Of a stretch of 64,000 bases of DNA, positions 9,857-17,932 are shown one piece after another. Origin of the DNA: Agromyces intestinalis. GTDB lineage: Bacteria; Actinomycetota; Actinomycetes; Actinomycetales; Microbacteriaceae. The number at the start of each line of letters is the position of its first letter. Within the stretch, counting starts at the first letter, position 1. The stretch lies in assembly GCF_008365295.1 (NCBI RefSeq), contig NZ_CP043505.1:3720001-3784000 (forward strand). Direction: 5' to 3'. Under the pieces are notes generated by a model, which saw only the letters and a list, made by a program, of their open reading frames with translations, ran no database searches and was not told where the DNA came from. Made by a program: the position numbers and the translations under genes.

Positions 9857-10777
9857 ATGCAGCAGGCCGTACAGACCCGTGACGCCAGACCGGCGACGAC
9901 GCTGCGACGCAAGGTCGCCGCCTACATCGCCCTCACCAAGCCGCGGGTGATCGAGTTGCTGCTCGTCGTGACGGCGCCCACCATGATCCTCGCCGCCGAC
10001 GGGCTGCCCGACCTGTGGCTGCTGCTCGCCACCCTCATCGGCGGGGCGATGAGCGCGGGCTCGGCCGGCGCCTTCAACTGCTACATCGACCGCGACATCG
10101 ATCGGTTGATGAAGCGCACGAAGAACCGCCCGCTCGTCACCGGCGAGCTCACCGACCGGCAGGCGCTCGTATTCGCCTACGCGCTCGGCGCGGCATCCAT
10201 CGCCTGGCTCTGGGTCTTCACCAACTGGGTCGCCGCGGCGCTGTCGCTGGCCGCGATCCTGCTCTACGTCGTCTTCTACAGCCTGATCCTGAAGCGCCGC
10301 ACGGCGCAGAACATCGTCTGGGGCGGCATCGCCGGTTGCATGCCGGTGCTTATCGGCTGGGCCGCGGTGACGGGCAGCCTCGACTGGGCGCCCGTCATCC
10401 TGTTCCTCATCATCTTCCTCTGGACGCCGCCGCACTACTGGCCGCTGTCCATGAAGTACAAGGACGACTACGCCGCCGCGCACGTGCCGATGCTCGCCGT
10501 GGTGCGAGGGCGCGCGCAGGTGGGCCTGCAGGTCATCCTCTACACGTGGGCGACGGTCGCGTGCTCGCTGCTGCTCATCCCCGTCGCCGACATGGGGCTC
10601 GTGTACACGGCGGTCGCGATCGTGGTCGGCGGATGGTTCGTCTACGAGACGCACCGCCTCTACGCGCTCGCGATCCGGCATGTCGAGGTCTCGCCGATGC
10701 GGGTCTTCCACGGGTCGATCGTGTACCTGTCGCTGCTGTTCCTCGCGGTCGGCATCGACCCGCTGCTGCCCTTCTAG
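9857..10777 (+). CDS. ctaB: Protohaem IX farnesyltransferase (haem O synthase)
   Basis: CtaB attaches a farnesyl group to protohaem to make haem O, the precursor of haem A for cytochrome aa3 oxidase. It is a polytopic membrane protein of the UbiA family. The 306-residue protein has the N-x3-D-x3-D prenyl-diphosphate motif (N74, D78, D82) followed by KRTKNRPL, and about nine hydrophobic segments. The ATG at 9857 has GAGGAACG just before it. Its partner ctaA lies convergently 250 bases downstream, so the two steps of haem A synthesis are encoded together. Confidence 0.95.
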   Translation: MQQAVQTRDARPATTLRRKVAAYIALTKPRVIELLLVVTAPTMILAADGLPDLWLLLATLIGGAMSAGSAGAFNCYIDRDIDRLMKRTKNRPLVTGELTDRQALVFAYALGAASIAWLWVFTNWVAAALSLAAILLYVVFYSLILKRRTAQNIVWGGIAGCMPVLIGWAAVTGSLDWAPVILFLIIFLWTPPHYWPLSMKYKDDYAAAHVPMLAVVRGRAQVGLQVILYTWATVACSLLLIPVADMGLVYTAVAIVVGGWFVYETHRLYALAIRHVEVSPMRVFHGSIVYLSLLFLAVGIDPLLPF

Positions 10778-10985
10778 CCGCGCTCGCGGACCCGATCGAG
10801 ATCGTGCTCGCGCTCGTCGCCGTGTGCCAGCCGTTCGAGGCCGCGATCGCGGTGTGGGATTCTGCGCGCCGCAAGGGACTGGTGTCCAAGGAAGTGCTGT
10901 GCCGGACTTCCTGATCGGCGAGCGGCTCGTCGTCCACCCTGGATTCGGCGATCACCACAGCATCGGAGGACGTGCAGCCGATCGA
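10777..10985 (+). pseudogene. Relic of a DUF559-type protein gene
   Basis: Two frames here read like pieces of the same protein family. From 10777 to 10914 the frame encodes DPIEIVLALVAVCQPFEAA followed by IAVWDSARRKGLVSKEVL. From 10902 the neighbouring frame encodes DFLIGERLVV and then GDHHSIGGRAADR. As I remember them, intact actinobacterial DUF559 proteins carry the first motif mid-protein and the second about 100 residues later, so this looks like a remnant with an internal deletion, a frame change and no start. It directly abuts the ctaB stop. No functional product is expected. The family assignment is from memory and needs a search. Confidence 0.55.
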
Positions 10986-11028
10986 CCCGGTGCCGTGCAG
11001 ATCTCCGAGGTTCTGGCGGGTGCGGGCG

Positions 11029-11943
11029 TCAGGCGGGGACGGATGCCTCGGCCGGCACGTCGGCGGTCACCGGGCGCTTCAGGCGGAGGACGACGAGCGT
11101 CATGGTCGCCGCGGCGAGCGCGGCGAGCACCATGTGGATGCCGACGAGTATCGGCGGCAGGCCGTTGCGCGCCTGGATGAGGCCGACCGCGATCTGCACG
11201 AGCTCGACGCCCAGCAGGGTAGCGGCCCATCCGAGCGTCGGCAGCTTCAGCCGCCACGCGGCGACGGCGAGCACGACCGTGAGCGCGAACAGTGCGTAGC
11301 CGGGCCACGCGTGCACGTGCTCGAGGAGTTCGGCGTCGAATCCGTTGCGGCCGGCCGCGGCATCGCCCGAGTGCGGGCCGGCGCCCGTGGTGAGGATGCC
11401 GAACGCGATCGTCAGGGCGAGCACCGCGGTCGTCGCGTGCGCGAGCCCCGCGTACCAGCCGGGCACGGCGAGCTCGCGCGGCCCGGGCACCGCGTCGAGC
11501 CGGGCGAGGAACGCCGCGGTCACGCACACCAGCACGATCGACGACACGTAGTGGAACCCGACGATGAAGGGGTTCAGACCCGTCCACACCGTGATGCCGC
11601 CGACGATCGCCTGGGCGACGATGCCGGCGCCGACGATGAACGCGAGCACGAACAGGTCGCGCCGTTCGCGGCGGATCCGCCATACGAGCACGAAGACGAT
11701 GAGCGCGATGATGCCGACGACGCCGGTCATCATGCGGTTGCCGAACTCGATGAGCGAGTGGTACGTCAGCTCCTCGGTCGGCACGAGCGATTCTGGCGTG
11801 CAGGTGGGCCAAGTGGGGCATCCGAGCCCTGAACCCGTGAGCCTGACCGCGCCGCCCGTCGCGATGATCGTCGTCTGCGCGAGGAAGCTGAGCCACGCGA
11901 AGACGCGCAGCAGGCGGGAGATGGGGGCGGGCGCGGGGTTCAC
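11029..11943 (-). CDS. ctaA: Haem A synthase (CtaA/COX15 family)
   Basis: CtaA oxidises the methyl group of haem O to give haem A in the cytoplasmic membrane. The 304-residue protein has about eight hydrophobic segments and the paired haem-ligand histidines expected of the family, seen in TYHSLIEFGNRM, GFHYVSS, HVHAWPG and GIHMV. The cysteine pair in GLGCPTWPTC (first extracytoplasmic loop) is also typical. Start is the GTG at 11943. It faces ctaB across the DUF559 relic and diverges from the suf genes. Confidence 0.93.
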   Translation of the reverse strand: MNPAPAPISRLLRVFAWLSFLAQTTIIATGGAVRLTGSGLGCPTWPTCTPESLVPTEELTYHSLIEFGNRMMTGVVGIIALIVFVLVWRIRRERRDLFVLAFIVGAGIVAQAIVGGITVWTGLNPFIVGFHYVSSIVLVCVTAAFLARLDAVPGPRELAVPGWYAGLAHATTAVLALTIAFGILTTGAGPHSGDAAAGRNGFDAELLEHVHAWPGYALFALTVVLAVAAWRLKLPTLGWAATLLGVELVQIAVGLIQARNGLPPILVGIHMVLAALAAATMTLVVLRLKRPVTADVPAEASVPA

Positions 11944-12019
11944 GCGGGTTCGTTCCTCACTCGGGCCGCGTGCCCTGTGACGACGCCGTGAGTCCGGCGC
12001 CGCGGCGTCCGCGACCCTA

Positions 12020-12025
12020 TAGACT
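12020..12025 (+). promoter_or_regulatory. Putative -10 box (TAGACT) upstream of sufB
   Basis: TAGACT lies in the 254-base divergent gap between ctaA and sufB and would give a leader of about 165 bases. A second candidate, TAGGTT at 12085-12090, would give a shorter leader. There is no gene for the usual regulator SufR beside sufB in this window. I see no convincing operator in the gap. Confidence 0.3.
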
Positions 12026-12197
12026 TGTCAGGTTGAGGCATCCGCCCGGTGCATGTCCACGCGCCGCCCGGATCCCCAGCCATCTTAGGTTCGCAACGGA
12101 GCCACCCGCACATCACCGCCGAACGCACGCACCTCGACGTACGAGGGGCGGTGAGCCGGAATGATAGCCGGTCGCACGGGAGGAGAACGAGGAGCAC

Positions 12198-13616
12198 ATG
12201 ACGGACGTACTGATCGACCGCCCCGAACTGGAAGGTCTCGGCGTCTACGAGTTCGGCTGGGCCGACTCCGACACCGCCGGGGCGTCCGCCCGCCGCGGAC
12301 TCTCCGAGGAGGTGGTCTCGAACATCTCCGGGCTGAAGGACGAACCCGAGTGGATGCTCCAGCGGCGCCTGCGGGCCCTGCAGCTCTTCGACCGCAAACC
12401 GATGCCGTCGTGGGGGGCCGACCTCTCGGAGATCGACTTCGAGAACATCAAGTACTTCGTGCGCTCCACCGAGAAGCAGGCCCAGACCTGGGAAGACCTG
12501 CCCGAGGACATCCGCAACACGTACGAGCGCCTCGGCATCCCCGAGGCCGAGCGCCAGCGCCTCGTCGCCGGCGTCGCCGCCCAGTACGAGTCCGAGGTGG
12601 TCTACCACCAGATCCGTGAAGACCTCGAGGCGCAGGGCGTCATCTTCCTCGACACCGACACGGCGCTGCGCGAGCACCCCGAGTTCTTCGAGGAGTACTT
12701 CGGCACCGTGATCCCGGCGGGCGACAACAAGTTCGCCGCGCTGAACACGGCGGTGTGGTCGGGCGGCTCGTTCGTGTACGTGCCGAAGGGCGTGCAGGTC
12801 GAGATCCCGCTGCAGGCGTACTTCCGCATCAACACCGAGAACATGGGCCAGTTCGAGCGCACGCTCATCATCGCCGACGAAGGCTCGTACGTGCACTACA
12901 TCGAGGGCTGCACGGCGCCGATCTACAAGAGCGACTCGCTGCACTCGGCGGTCGTCGAGATCATCGTGAAGAAGAACGCTCGCGTGCGGTACACGACGAT
13001 CCAGAACTGGTCGAACAACGTCTACAACCTCGTCACCAAGCGCGCCGTCGCCCACGAGGGCGCCACCATGGAGTGGATCGACGGCAACATCGGCTCCAAG
13101 GTGACGATGAAGTATCCGTCGATCTTCCTGATGGGCGAGCACGCCAAGGGCGAGACCCTGTCGGTCGCGTTCGCGGGCCCCGGCCAGCACCAGGACGCCG
13201 GCGCGAAGATGATCCACATGGCCCCGTACACGCAGTCGTCGATCGTCTCGAAGTCGATCGCGCGCGGAGGCGGCCGCGCCGGCTATCGCGGCGAGGTGCG
13301 CGTCGACGCGAACGCCCACCACTCGGCGAACACGGTGCGCTGCGACGCGCTGCTGGTCGACACGATCTCGCGTTCCGACACCTACCCGGCGATCGACATC
13401 CGCGTCGACGACGTGCAGCTCGGTCACGAGGCCACGGTCTCGAAGGTCAGCGAAGAGCAGCTCTTCTACCTCATGGCCCGCGGCATCCCCGAGGACGAAG
13501 CCATGGCGATGATCGTGCGCGGCTTCATCGAGCCGATCGCGCGCGAGCTGCCGATGGAATACGCGATGGAACTCAACAAGCTCATCGAGATGGGCATGGA
13601 AGGATCGGTGGGCTGA
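12198..13616 (+). CDS. sufB: Fe-S cluster assembly protein SufB
   Basis: SufB is the scaffold subunit of the SufBCD complex on which iron-sulfur clusters are built in the cytoplasm. The 472-residue protein is full length and shows characteristic segments such as [37 protein letters not shown] (Cys of the sulfur-accepting region) and the C-terminal [30 protein letters not shown] lies before the ATG. It is the first gene of sufB-sufD-Rieske-sufC. Confidence 0.97.
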   Translation: MTDVLIDRPELEGLGVYEFGWADSDTAGASARRGLSEEVVSNISGLKDEPEWMLQRRLRALQLFDRKPMPSWGADLSEIDFENIKYFVRSTEKQAQTWEDLPEDIRNTYERLGIPEAERQRLVAGVAAQYESEVVYHQIREDLEAQGVIFLDTDTALREHPEFFEEYFGTVIPAGDNKFAALNTAVWSGGSFVYVPKGVQVEIPLQAYFRINTENMGQFERTLIIADEGSYVHYIEGCTAPIYKSDSLHSAVVEIIVKKNARVRYTTIQNWSNNVYNLVTKRAVAHEGATMEWIDGNIGSKVTMKYPSIFLMGEHAKGETLSVAFAGPGQHQDAGAKMIHMAPYTQSSIVSKSIARGGGRAGYRGEVRVDANAHHSANTVRCDALLVDTISRSDTYPAIDIRVDDVQLGHEATVSKVSEEQLFYLMARGIPEDEAMAMIVRGFIEPIARELPMEYAMELNKLIEMGMEGSVG

Positions 13617-13618
13617 GC

Positions 13619-14824
13619 GTGACCACCCCCGCTACGCAGAGCACCGCTGTGCCCTCGACCGGCCTCGTCACCGAGGGCCAGTACGGCATCCGTCCGCATT
13701 CCGAGGGCGCGGGCGCGACGGTGCCCGTGCAGACCCGTTCCGAGCGGTTCCGCTCGGTGAACGTCGACGACTTCGAACCGGTCACCGGTCGCGAGCACGA
13801 GTGGAAGCTGTCGCCGGTCGCGGCCTTCGCCGACCTGACGTCGGGCGAACTCGACGGCTCGCGGCTCGCGATCGACACCGCGGATGCCGCGGGCATCGCG
13901 ACCTCGTGGATCGGGCGCGACGACGCCCGCATCGGCACCGCCGGCATCCCTGAAGAGCGCGCGAGCGCCAACGCCTGGTCGACCTTCGGCGAGGCGCTGC
14001 TCATCTCGGTCACCGGCGAGGACGACAAGGTCGCCACGGTGACCCGCACCGGACTCGGCACGACGCCGCGCGGCGCGCACACGGTCATCGAGGCCGCACC
14101 GAACAGTCGCGGACTCGTCGTGCTTCGCGGCACCGGCGACGCCCGCCTCAGTGAGAACGTCGAGATCCTGGTGGGCGCGGGCGCGAACCTCACGGTCGTC
14201 TCGCTGCAGGAGTGGACGGATGACTCGGTGCACCTCGCGAGCCACTTCGCGCGCATCGCGCGCGACGCGAAGCTCAAGCACATCGTCGTCTCGCTCGGCG
14301 GCAAGGTCGTGCGGGTCAACCCGTCGACGCACCTCGCCGAGCAGGGCGGCGACGTCGAGGCACTGGGCCTGTACTTCTCCGACGCGGGCCAGCACCTCGA
14401 GCAGCAGGTGTTCGTGCACCACGACGCCCCGCACACCCGCTCGCGCGTGACCTACAAGGGCGCGCTGCAGGGCGAGGGCGCGCGCAGCGTCTGGATCGGC
14501 GACGTGCTCATCGGCAACGCCGCGACCGGCACCGACTCGTACGAGCAGAACCGCAACCTCGTCCTCACCGACGGCACGCGTGCCGACTCGGTGCCGAACC
14601 TCGAGATCGAGACCGGCGACATCGAGGGCGCAGGCCACGCGTCGGCGACCGGCCGGTTCGACGACGAGCAGCTCTTCTACCTGATGGCCCGGGGCATCCC
14701 CGAAGACGAGGCGCGCCGCCTCGTCGTGCGCGGGTTCCTCACCGAGATCGTGCAGCAGATCGGCCAGGCCGAGCTCGAGGCACGGCTCATCGAGGCGCTC
14801 GAAGCCGAGCTGCAGGGAGCCTGA
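13619..14824 (+). CDS. sufD: Fe-S cluster assembly protein SufD
   Basis: SufD pairs with SufB and SufC in the assembly complex. I start it at GTG 13619, two bases after the sufB stop, giving 401 residues (VTTPATQSTAV). The frame is open far upstream inside sufB, but that is shadow. The C-terminal half is the parallel beta-helix shared with SufB and ends with [20 protein letters not shown]. The conserved His-containing FVHHDAPHTRSR region is present. Confidence 0.95.
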   Translation: MTTPATQSTAVPSTGLVTEGQYGIRPHSEGAGATVPVQTRSERFRSVNVDDFEPVTGREHEWKLSPVAAFADLTSGELDGSRLAIDTADAAGIATSWIGRDDARIGTAGIPEERASANAWSTFGEALLISVTGEDDKVATVTRTGLGTTPRGAHTVIEAAPNSRGLVVLRGTGDARLSENVEILVGAGANLTVVSLQEWTDDSVHLASHFARIARDAKLKHIVVSLGGKVVRVNPSTHLAEQGGDVEALGLYFSDAGQHLEQQVFVHHDAPHTRSRVTYKGALQGEGARSVWIGDVLIGNAATGTDSYEQNRNLVLTDGTRADSVPNLEIETGDIEGAGHASATGRFDDEQLFYLMARGIPEDEARRLVVRGFLTEIVQQIGQAELEARLIEALEAELQGA

Positions 14825-14825
14825 C

Positions 14826-15152
14826 GTGGCAGCCGTTCGCATCTGCGGCATCGACGAGCTGGTCGAGAACCAGGCGTCGCGCTTCGTCGTCGACGGCGTG
14901 CCGATCGCGGTGGTGAAAGACGCCGCCGGCGAGGTCTTCGCCATCGGCGACACCTGCACCCACGGCGACATCTCGCTCTCCGAGGGCTTCGTCGAGAATG
15001 ACACGCTCGAATGCTGGGCCCACGGCTCGATGTTCTCGCTGAAGACCGGCAAGCCCCTCACCCTCCCGGCCTACGAGCCGGTCCCCGTCTACCGGGTCGA
15101 CATCGAGGGCGGCGACGTCCTCATCGACCCCGCGGTCACGCTGACCGTCTGA
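14826..15152 (+). CDS. Rieske [2Fe-2S] ferredoxin-type protein in the suf operon
   Basis: This small soluble Rieske protein (108 residues) is probably a cytoplasmic electron carrier. The cluster ligands are visible as C44-x-H46 (CTHGD) and C63-x2-H66 (CWAHGSMF). It resembles ferredoxin subunits of non-haem dioxygenases, but no dioxygenase is nearby. Its place between sufD and sufC, with one base separating it from sufD, suggests a role in reducing power for cluster assembly; this is inferred from context. The same arrangement occurs in other actinobacteria. Confidence 0.9.
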   Translation: MAAVRICGIDELVENQASRFVVDGVPIAVVKDAAGEVFAIGDTCTHGDISLSEGFVENDTLECWAHGSMFSLKTGKPLTLPAYEPVPVYRVDIEGGDVLIDPAVTLTV

Positions 15153-15199
15153 AACCTGCTGCGGCCTCCGGCCGCATGACCGAAGGAAGAAACCCCACC

Positions 15200-15997
<798 letters not shown>

Positions 15998-16005
15998 TCC
16001 GGGCG

Positions 16006-16011
16006 TAGACT
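16006..16011 (+). promoter_or_regulatory. -10 box for a leaderless sufT transcript
   Basis: TAGACT lies exactly six bases before the sufT ATG, downstream of the sufC stop. With this spacing transcription would start at or beside the A of the start codon. There is no ribosome-binding site in between. This suggests sufT has its own promoter. Confidence 0.6.
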
Positions 16012-16017
16012 CGATTC

Positions 16018-16347
16018 ATGGTCAGCTCACTCGCGCCTGAGAAGTTCGACGAGGTCACTGAGGCCTTGAAAGACGTCGTCGACCCCGAACTCGGCGTCAA
16101 CGTCGTCGACCTCGGCCTCATCTACGACCTCGGCTGGGACGACGAGCACGACGCGCTGGTCATCCACATGACGCTCACCAGTGCCGGATGCCCCCTCACG
16201 GACGTGCTCGAGGAGCAGACCGCCGAGGCGCTCGACGGCATCGTCGAGCAATTCCGCATCAACTGGGTGTGGATGCCGCCGTGGGGTCCCGAGCGCATCA
16301 CCGACGACGGTCGCGACATGATGCGCGCGCTCGGGTTCGCGATCTGA
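16018..16347 (+). CDS. sufT: SufT-type metal-sulfur cluster assembly factor (MIP18/DUF59 family)
   Basis: The 109-residue protein belongs to the MIP18 (DUF59/PaaD-like) family, which helps mature Fe-S proteins. Conserved features are DPELGVNVVDLGLIYDL in the first third and the Cys in LTSAGCPLTD, the likely metal or sulfur-handling residue. The ATG at 16018 is supported by the leaderless-type -10 box. It follows sufC by 20 bases and overlaps the methyltransferase gene by one base. Confidence 0.93.
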   Translation: MVSSLAPEKFDEVTEALKDVVDPELGVNVVDLGLIYDLGWDDEHDALVIHMTLTSAGCPLTDVLEEQTAEALDGIVEQFRINWVWMPPWGPERITDDGRDMMRALGFAI

Positions 16348-17186
16348 TGACGGCCGACCCGGCCGATCGGCCGGTCGAGTCCGCGCCGCGCGACACCTAC
16401 ACGCACGGCCACCACGAGAGCGTGTTGCGCAGCCACACGTGGCGCACCGTCGACAACTCGGCGGCGTACCTCGTGCCCCACCTGTTCGACGGCGCGAGCG
16501 TGCTCGACGTCGGCTGCGGGCCCGGCACGATCACCGTCGACCTCGCCCGTCGGCTGCCCGCGGGGCGCGTGCTCGGCATCGACGCGTCGGCTGAGGTAGT
16601 CGCGCAGGCTTCCGGCCTCGCACAGAGCTCGGGCATCGTGAACGCCGAGTTCCGCACCGGCGATGCGTACGCGCTCGACCTGCCCGACGACAGCGTCGAC
16701 ATCGTGCACGCGCACCAGGTGCTGCAGCACCTCTCGCGACCGGTCGATGCCCTGCGCGAGTGGCGACGCGTGCTGCGTCCGGGCGGCGTGCTCGCCGTGC
16801 GCGACGTCGACTACGGCGGCGTGATCTGGAGCCCGGCGTCGGCGGGGCTCACCCGTTGGCTCGAGCTGTACCGCGACGTGCACCGCTGGAACGGCGGGGA
16901 ACCCGATGCGGGCCGGCACCTCACCTCGTGGGTTCGGACGGCGGGATACGACGAGATCGCCGCGACCGGGTCGGTGTGGGTGTTCGCGACCGCACTCGAA
17001 CGCGAGTGGTGGGGTGAGTCGTGGGCGCTGCGCGCGACCGAGTCGCAGTTCGCCGCGCACGCGGTCGAGGCCGGCCATTCGCACCCCGATGAGCTCGAGC
17101 GCATCGCGCAGGCCTGGCGCGAGTGGGCGGCCGACGGCGACGGCTGGCTGCTGATGCCGCACGCCGAGGTCATCGCGCGCGGCTGA
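16347..17186 (+). CDS. Class I SAM-dependent methyltransferase
   Basis: This is a cytoplasmic methyltransferase of unknown substrate. The SAM-binding motif I is VLDVGCGPG (52-60), followed by the acidic motif LGIDAS and the post-motif LRPGGVLAVRDVDYGG. I start it at ATG 16347, which shares its A with the sufT stop (TGATG), giving 279 residues. The C-terminal third is rich in Trp and aromatic residues. It resembles UbiE/Coq5-like methyltransferases in general fold only. Translational coupling to sufT does not prove a role in Fe-S metabolism. Confidence 0.88.
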   Translation: MTADPADRPVESAPRDTYTHGHHESVLRSHTWRTVDNSAAYLVPHLFDGASVLDVGCGPGTITVDLARRLPAGRVLGIDASAEVVAQASGLAQSSGIVNAEFRTGDAYALDLPDDSVDIVHAHQVLQHLSRPVDALREWRRVLRPGGVLAVRDVDYGGVIWSPASAGLTRWLELYRDVHRWNGGEPDAGRHLTSWVRTAGYDEIAATGSVWVFATALEREWWGESWALRATESQFAAHAVEAGHSHPDELERIAQAWREWAADGDGWLLMPHAEVIARG

Positions 17187-17198
17187 GCCGCACACGAG

Positions 17199-17225
17199 AG
17201 CGACTCGGGCCCGAGCCCGATCGCT
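17199..17225. terminator. Hairpin terminator after the methyltransferase gene
   Basis: Arms 17199-17210 and 17215-17225 form an 11-bp stem with one bulged C and a four-base loop (CCGA). It lies between two convergent genes and could end transcription from either side. There is no T-tract. Confidence 0.6.
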
Positions 17226-17258
17226 GCCGCACGCACCGCGTTTCAGCGACCCCCGGCG

Positions 17259-17480
17259 TCACCAGTCCTCGTCGCCACCGTCGAGATCGACGATGCTCTC
17301 GCGCACGACCGTGCCGTCGTCGAGCTCGGCGATCGGTCGACCCTCGAGCCAGGTGAGCGTCCATGCGCGGCCGGCACCGTCGGCCCGGCCGGCTTCGATG
17401 TCGGCGATCGCCGGCCGGATCGAGGCCGGCACGGACACGGGCGGTTCGGCGCCGAACGGCCAGCGCGTGCCGAGCTGCAT
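17259..17480 (-). CDS. Small hypothetical protein (73 aa)
   Basis: I do not recognise a named family. The protein begins MQLGTRWPFG, is acidic toward its end (LDGGDEDW) and has no membrane segment. Its ATG overlaps the stop of the acetyltransferase gene by one base (TGATG), which supports it being real and coupled. Residues 40-65 (RAWTLTWLEGRPIAELDDGT) could form a small beta-sheet. Function unknown. Confidence 0.65.
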   Translation of the reverse strand: MQLGTRWPFGAEPPVSVPASIRPAIADIEAGRADGAGRAWTLTWLEGRPIAELDDGTVVRESIVDLDGGDEDW

Positions 17481-17923
17481 CAGGCGTCCATCTCGTACGT
17501 CACCCACGACGTGCGTCGGGCGAGCGAGTCGTACAGCCGCTGCGCCTGCTCGTTGTCGTCGGCGGTGATCCAGCTGACGCCCCCGCCCAGTTGCCCGGCG
17601 CGCGCGTGCACCGCCTCGATGAGGCCGCGGCCGACCCCGCCCTCGCGGTGGTCGGGCGCGACCCACAGGTCGTCGAGGTACAGGCCGGTGGTCGCGGTCA
17701 GCGTGTCGGGCGCTGGACGGAAGTGCGCGAGCCCGATCGGCGTGCCCTCGGGGTCGACCGCGATCAGCGCGTCGAGCGGGTGGTGCTCGTCGCGGATCCA
17801 GTTCCACACGATGAGGGCCTTCGCGTCGTCGAGCTCGTGCCCGTAGAAGCGGCAGTAACCCTCGAACAGCGGCAACCAGCCGAAGAAGTCGTCGTCTTCG
17901 ACCGTGCGGATGTCAGTGCTCAC
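17480..17923 (-). CDS. GNAT-family N-acetyltransferase
   Basis: The 147-residue protein has the GNAT acetyl-CoA fold: LYLDDLWVAPDHREGGVGRGLIEAV contains the beta4 strand and the R-x-x-G-x-G/A pyrophosphate loop, and the later TADDNEQAQRLYDSL matches motif B. The N-terminal WLPLFEGYCRFYG is typical of one actinobacterial subgroup. Substrate unknown. It starts at GTG 17923, nine bases after the valS stop, and is probably cotranscribed with valS. Confidence 0.88.
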   Translation of the reverse strand: MSTDIRTVEDDDFFGWLPLFEGYCRFYGHELDDAKALIVWNWIRDEHHPLDALIAVDPEGTPIGLAHFRPAPDTLTATTGLYLDDLWVAPDHREGGVGRGLIEAVHARAGQLGGGVSWITADDNEQAQRLYDSLARRTSWVTYEMDA

Positions 17924-17932
17924 AGTTCCCCC

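Noticed and set aside
12755..14824. 689-residue SufB-SufD-like fusion
   Set aside because: The first 288 codons are an out-of-frame shadow of sufB.
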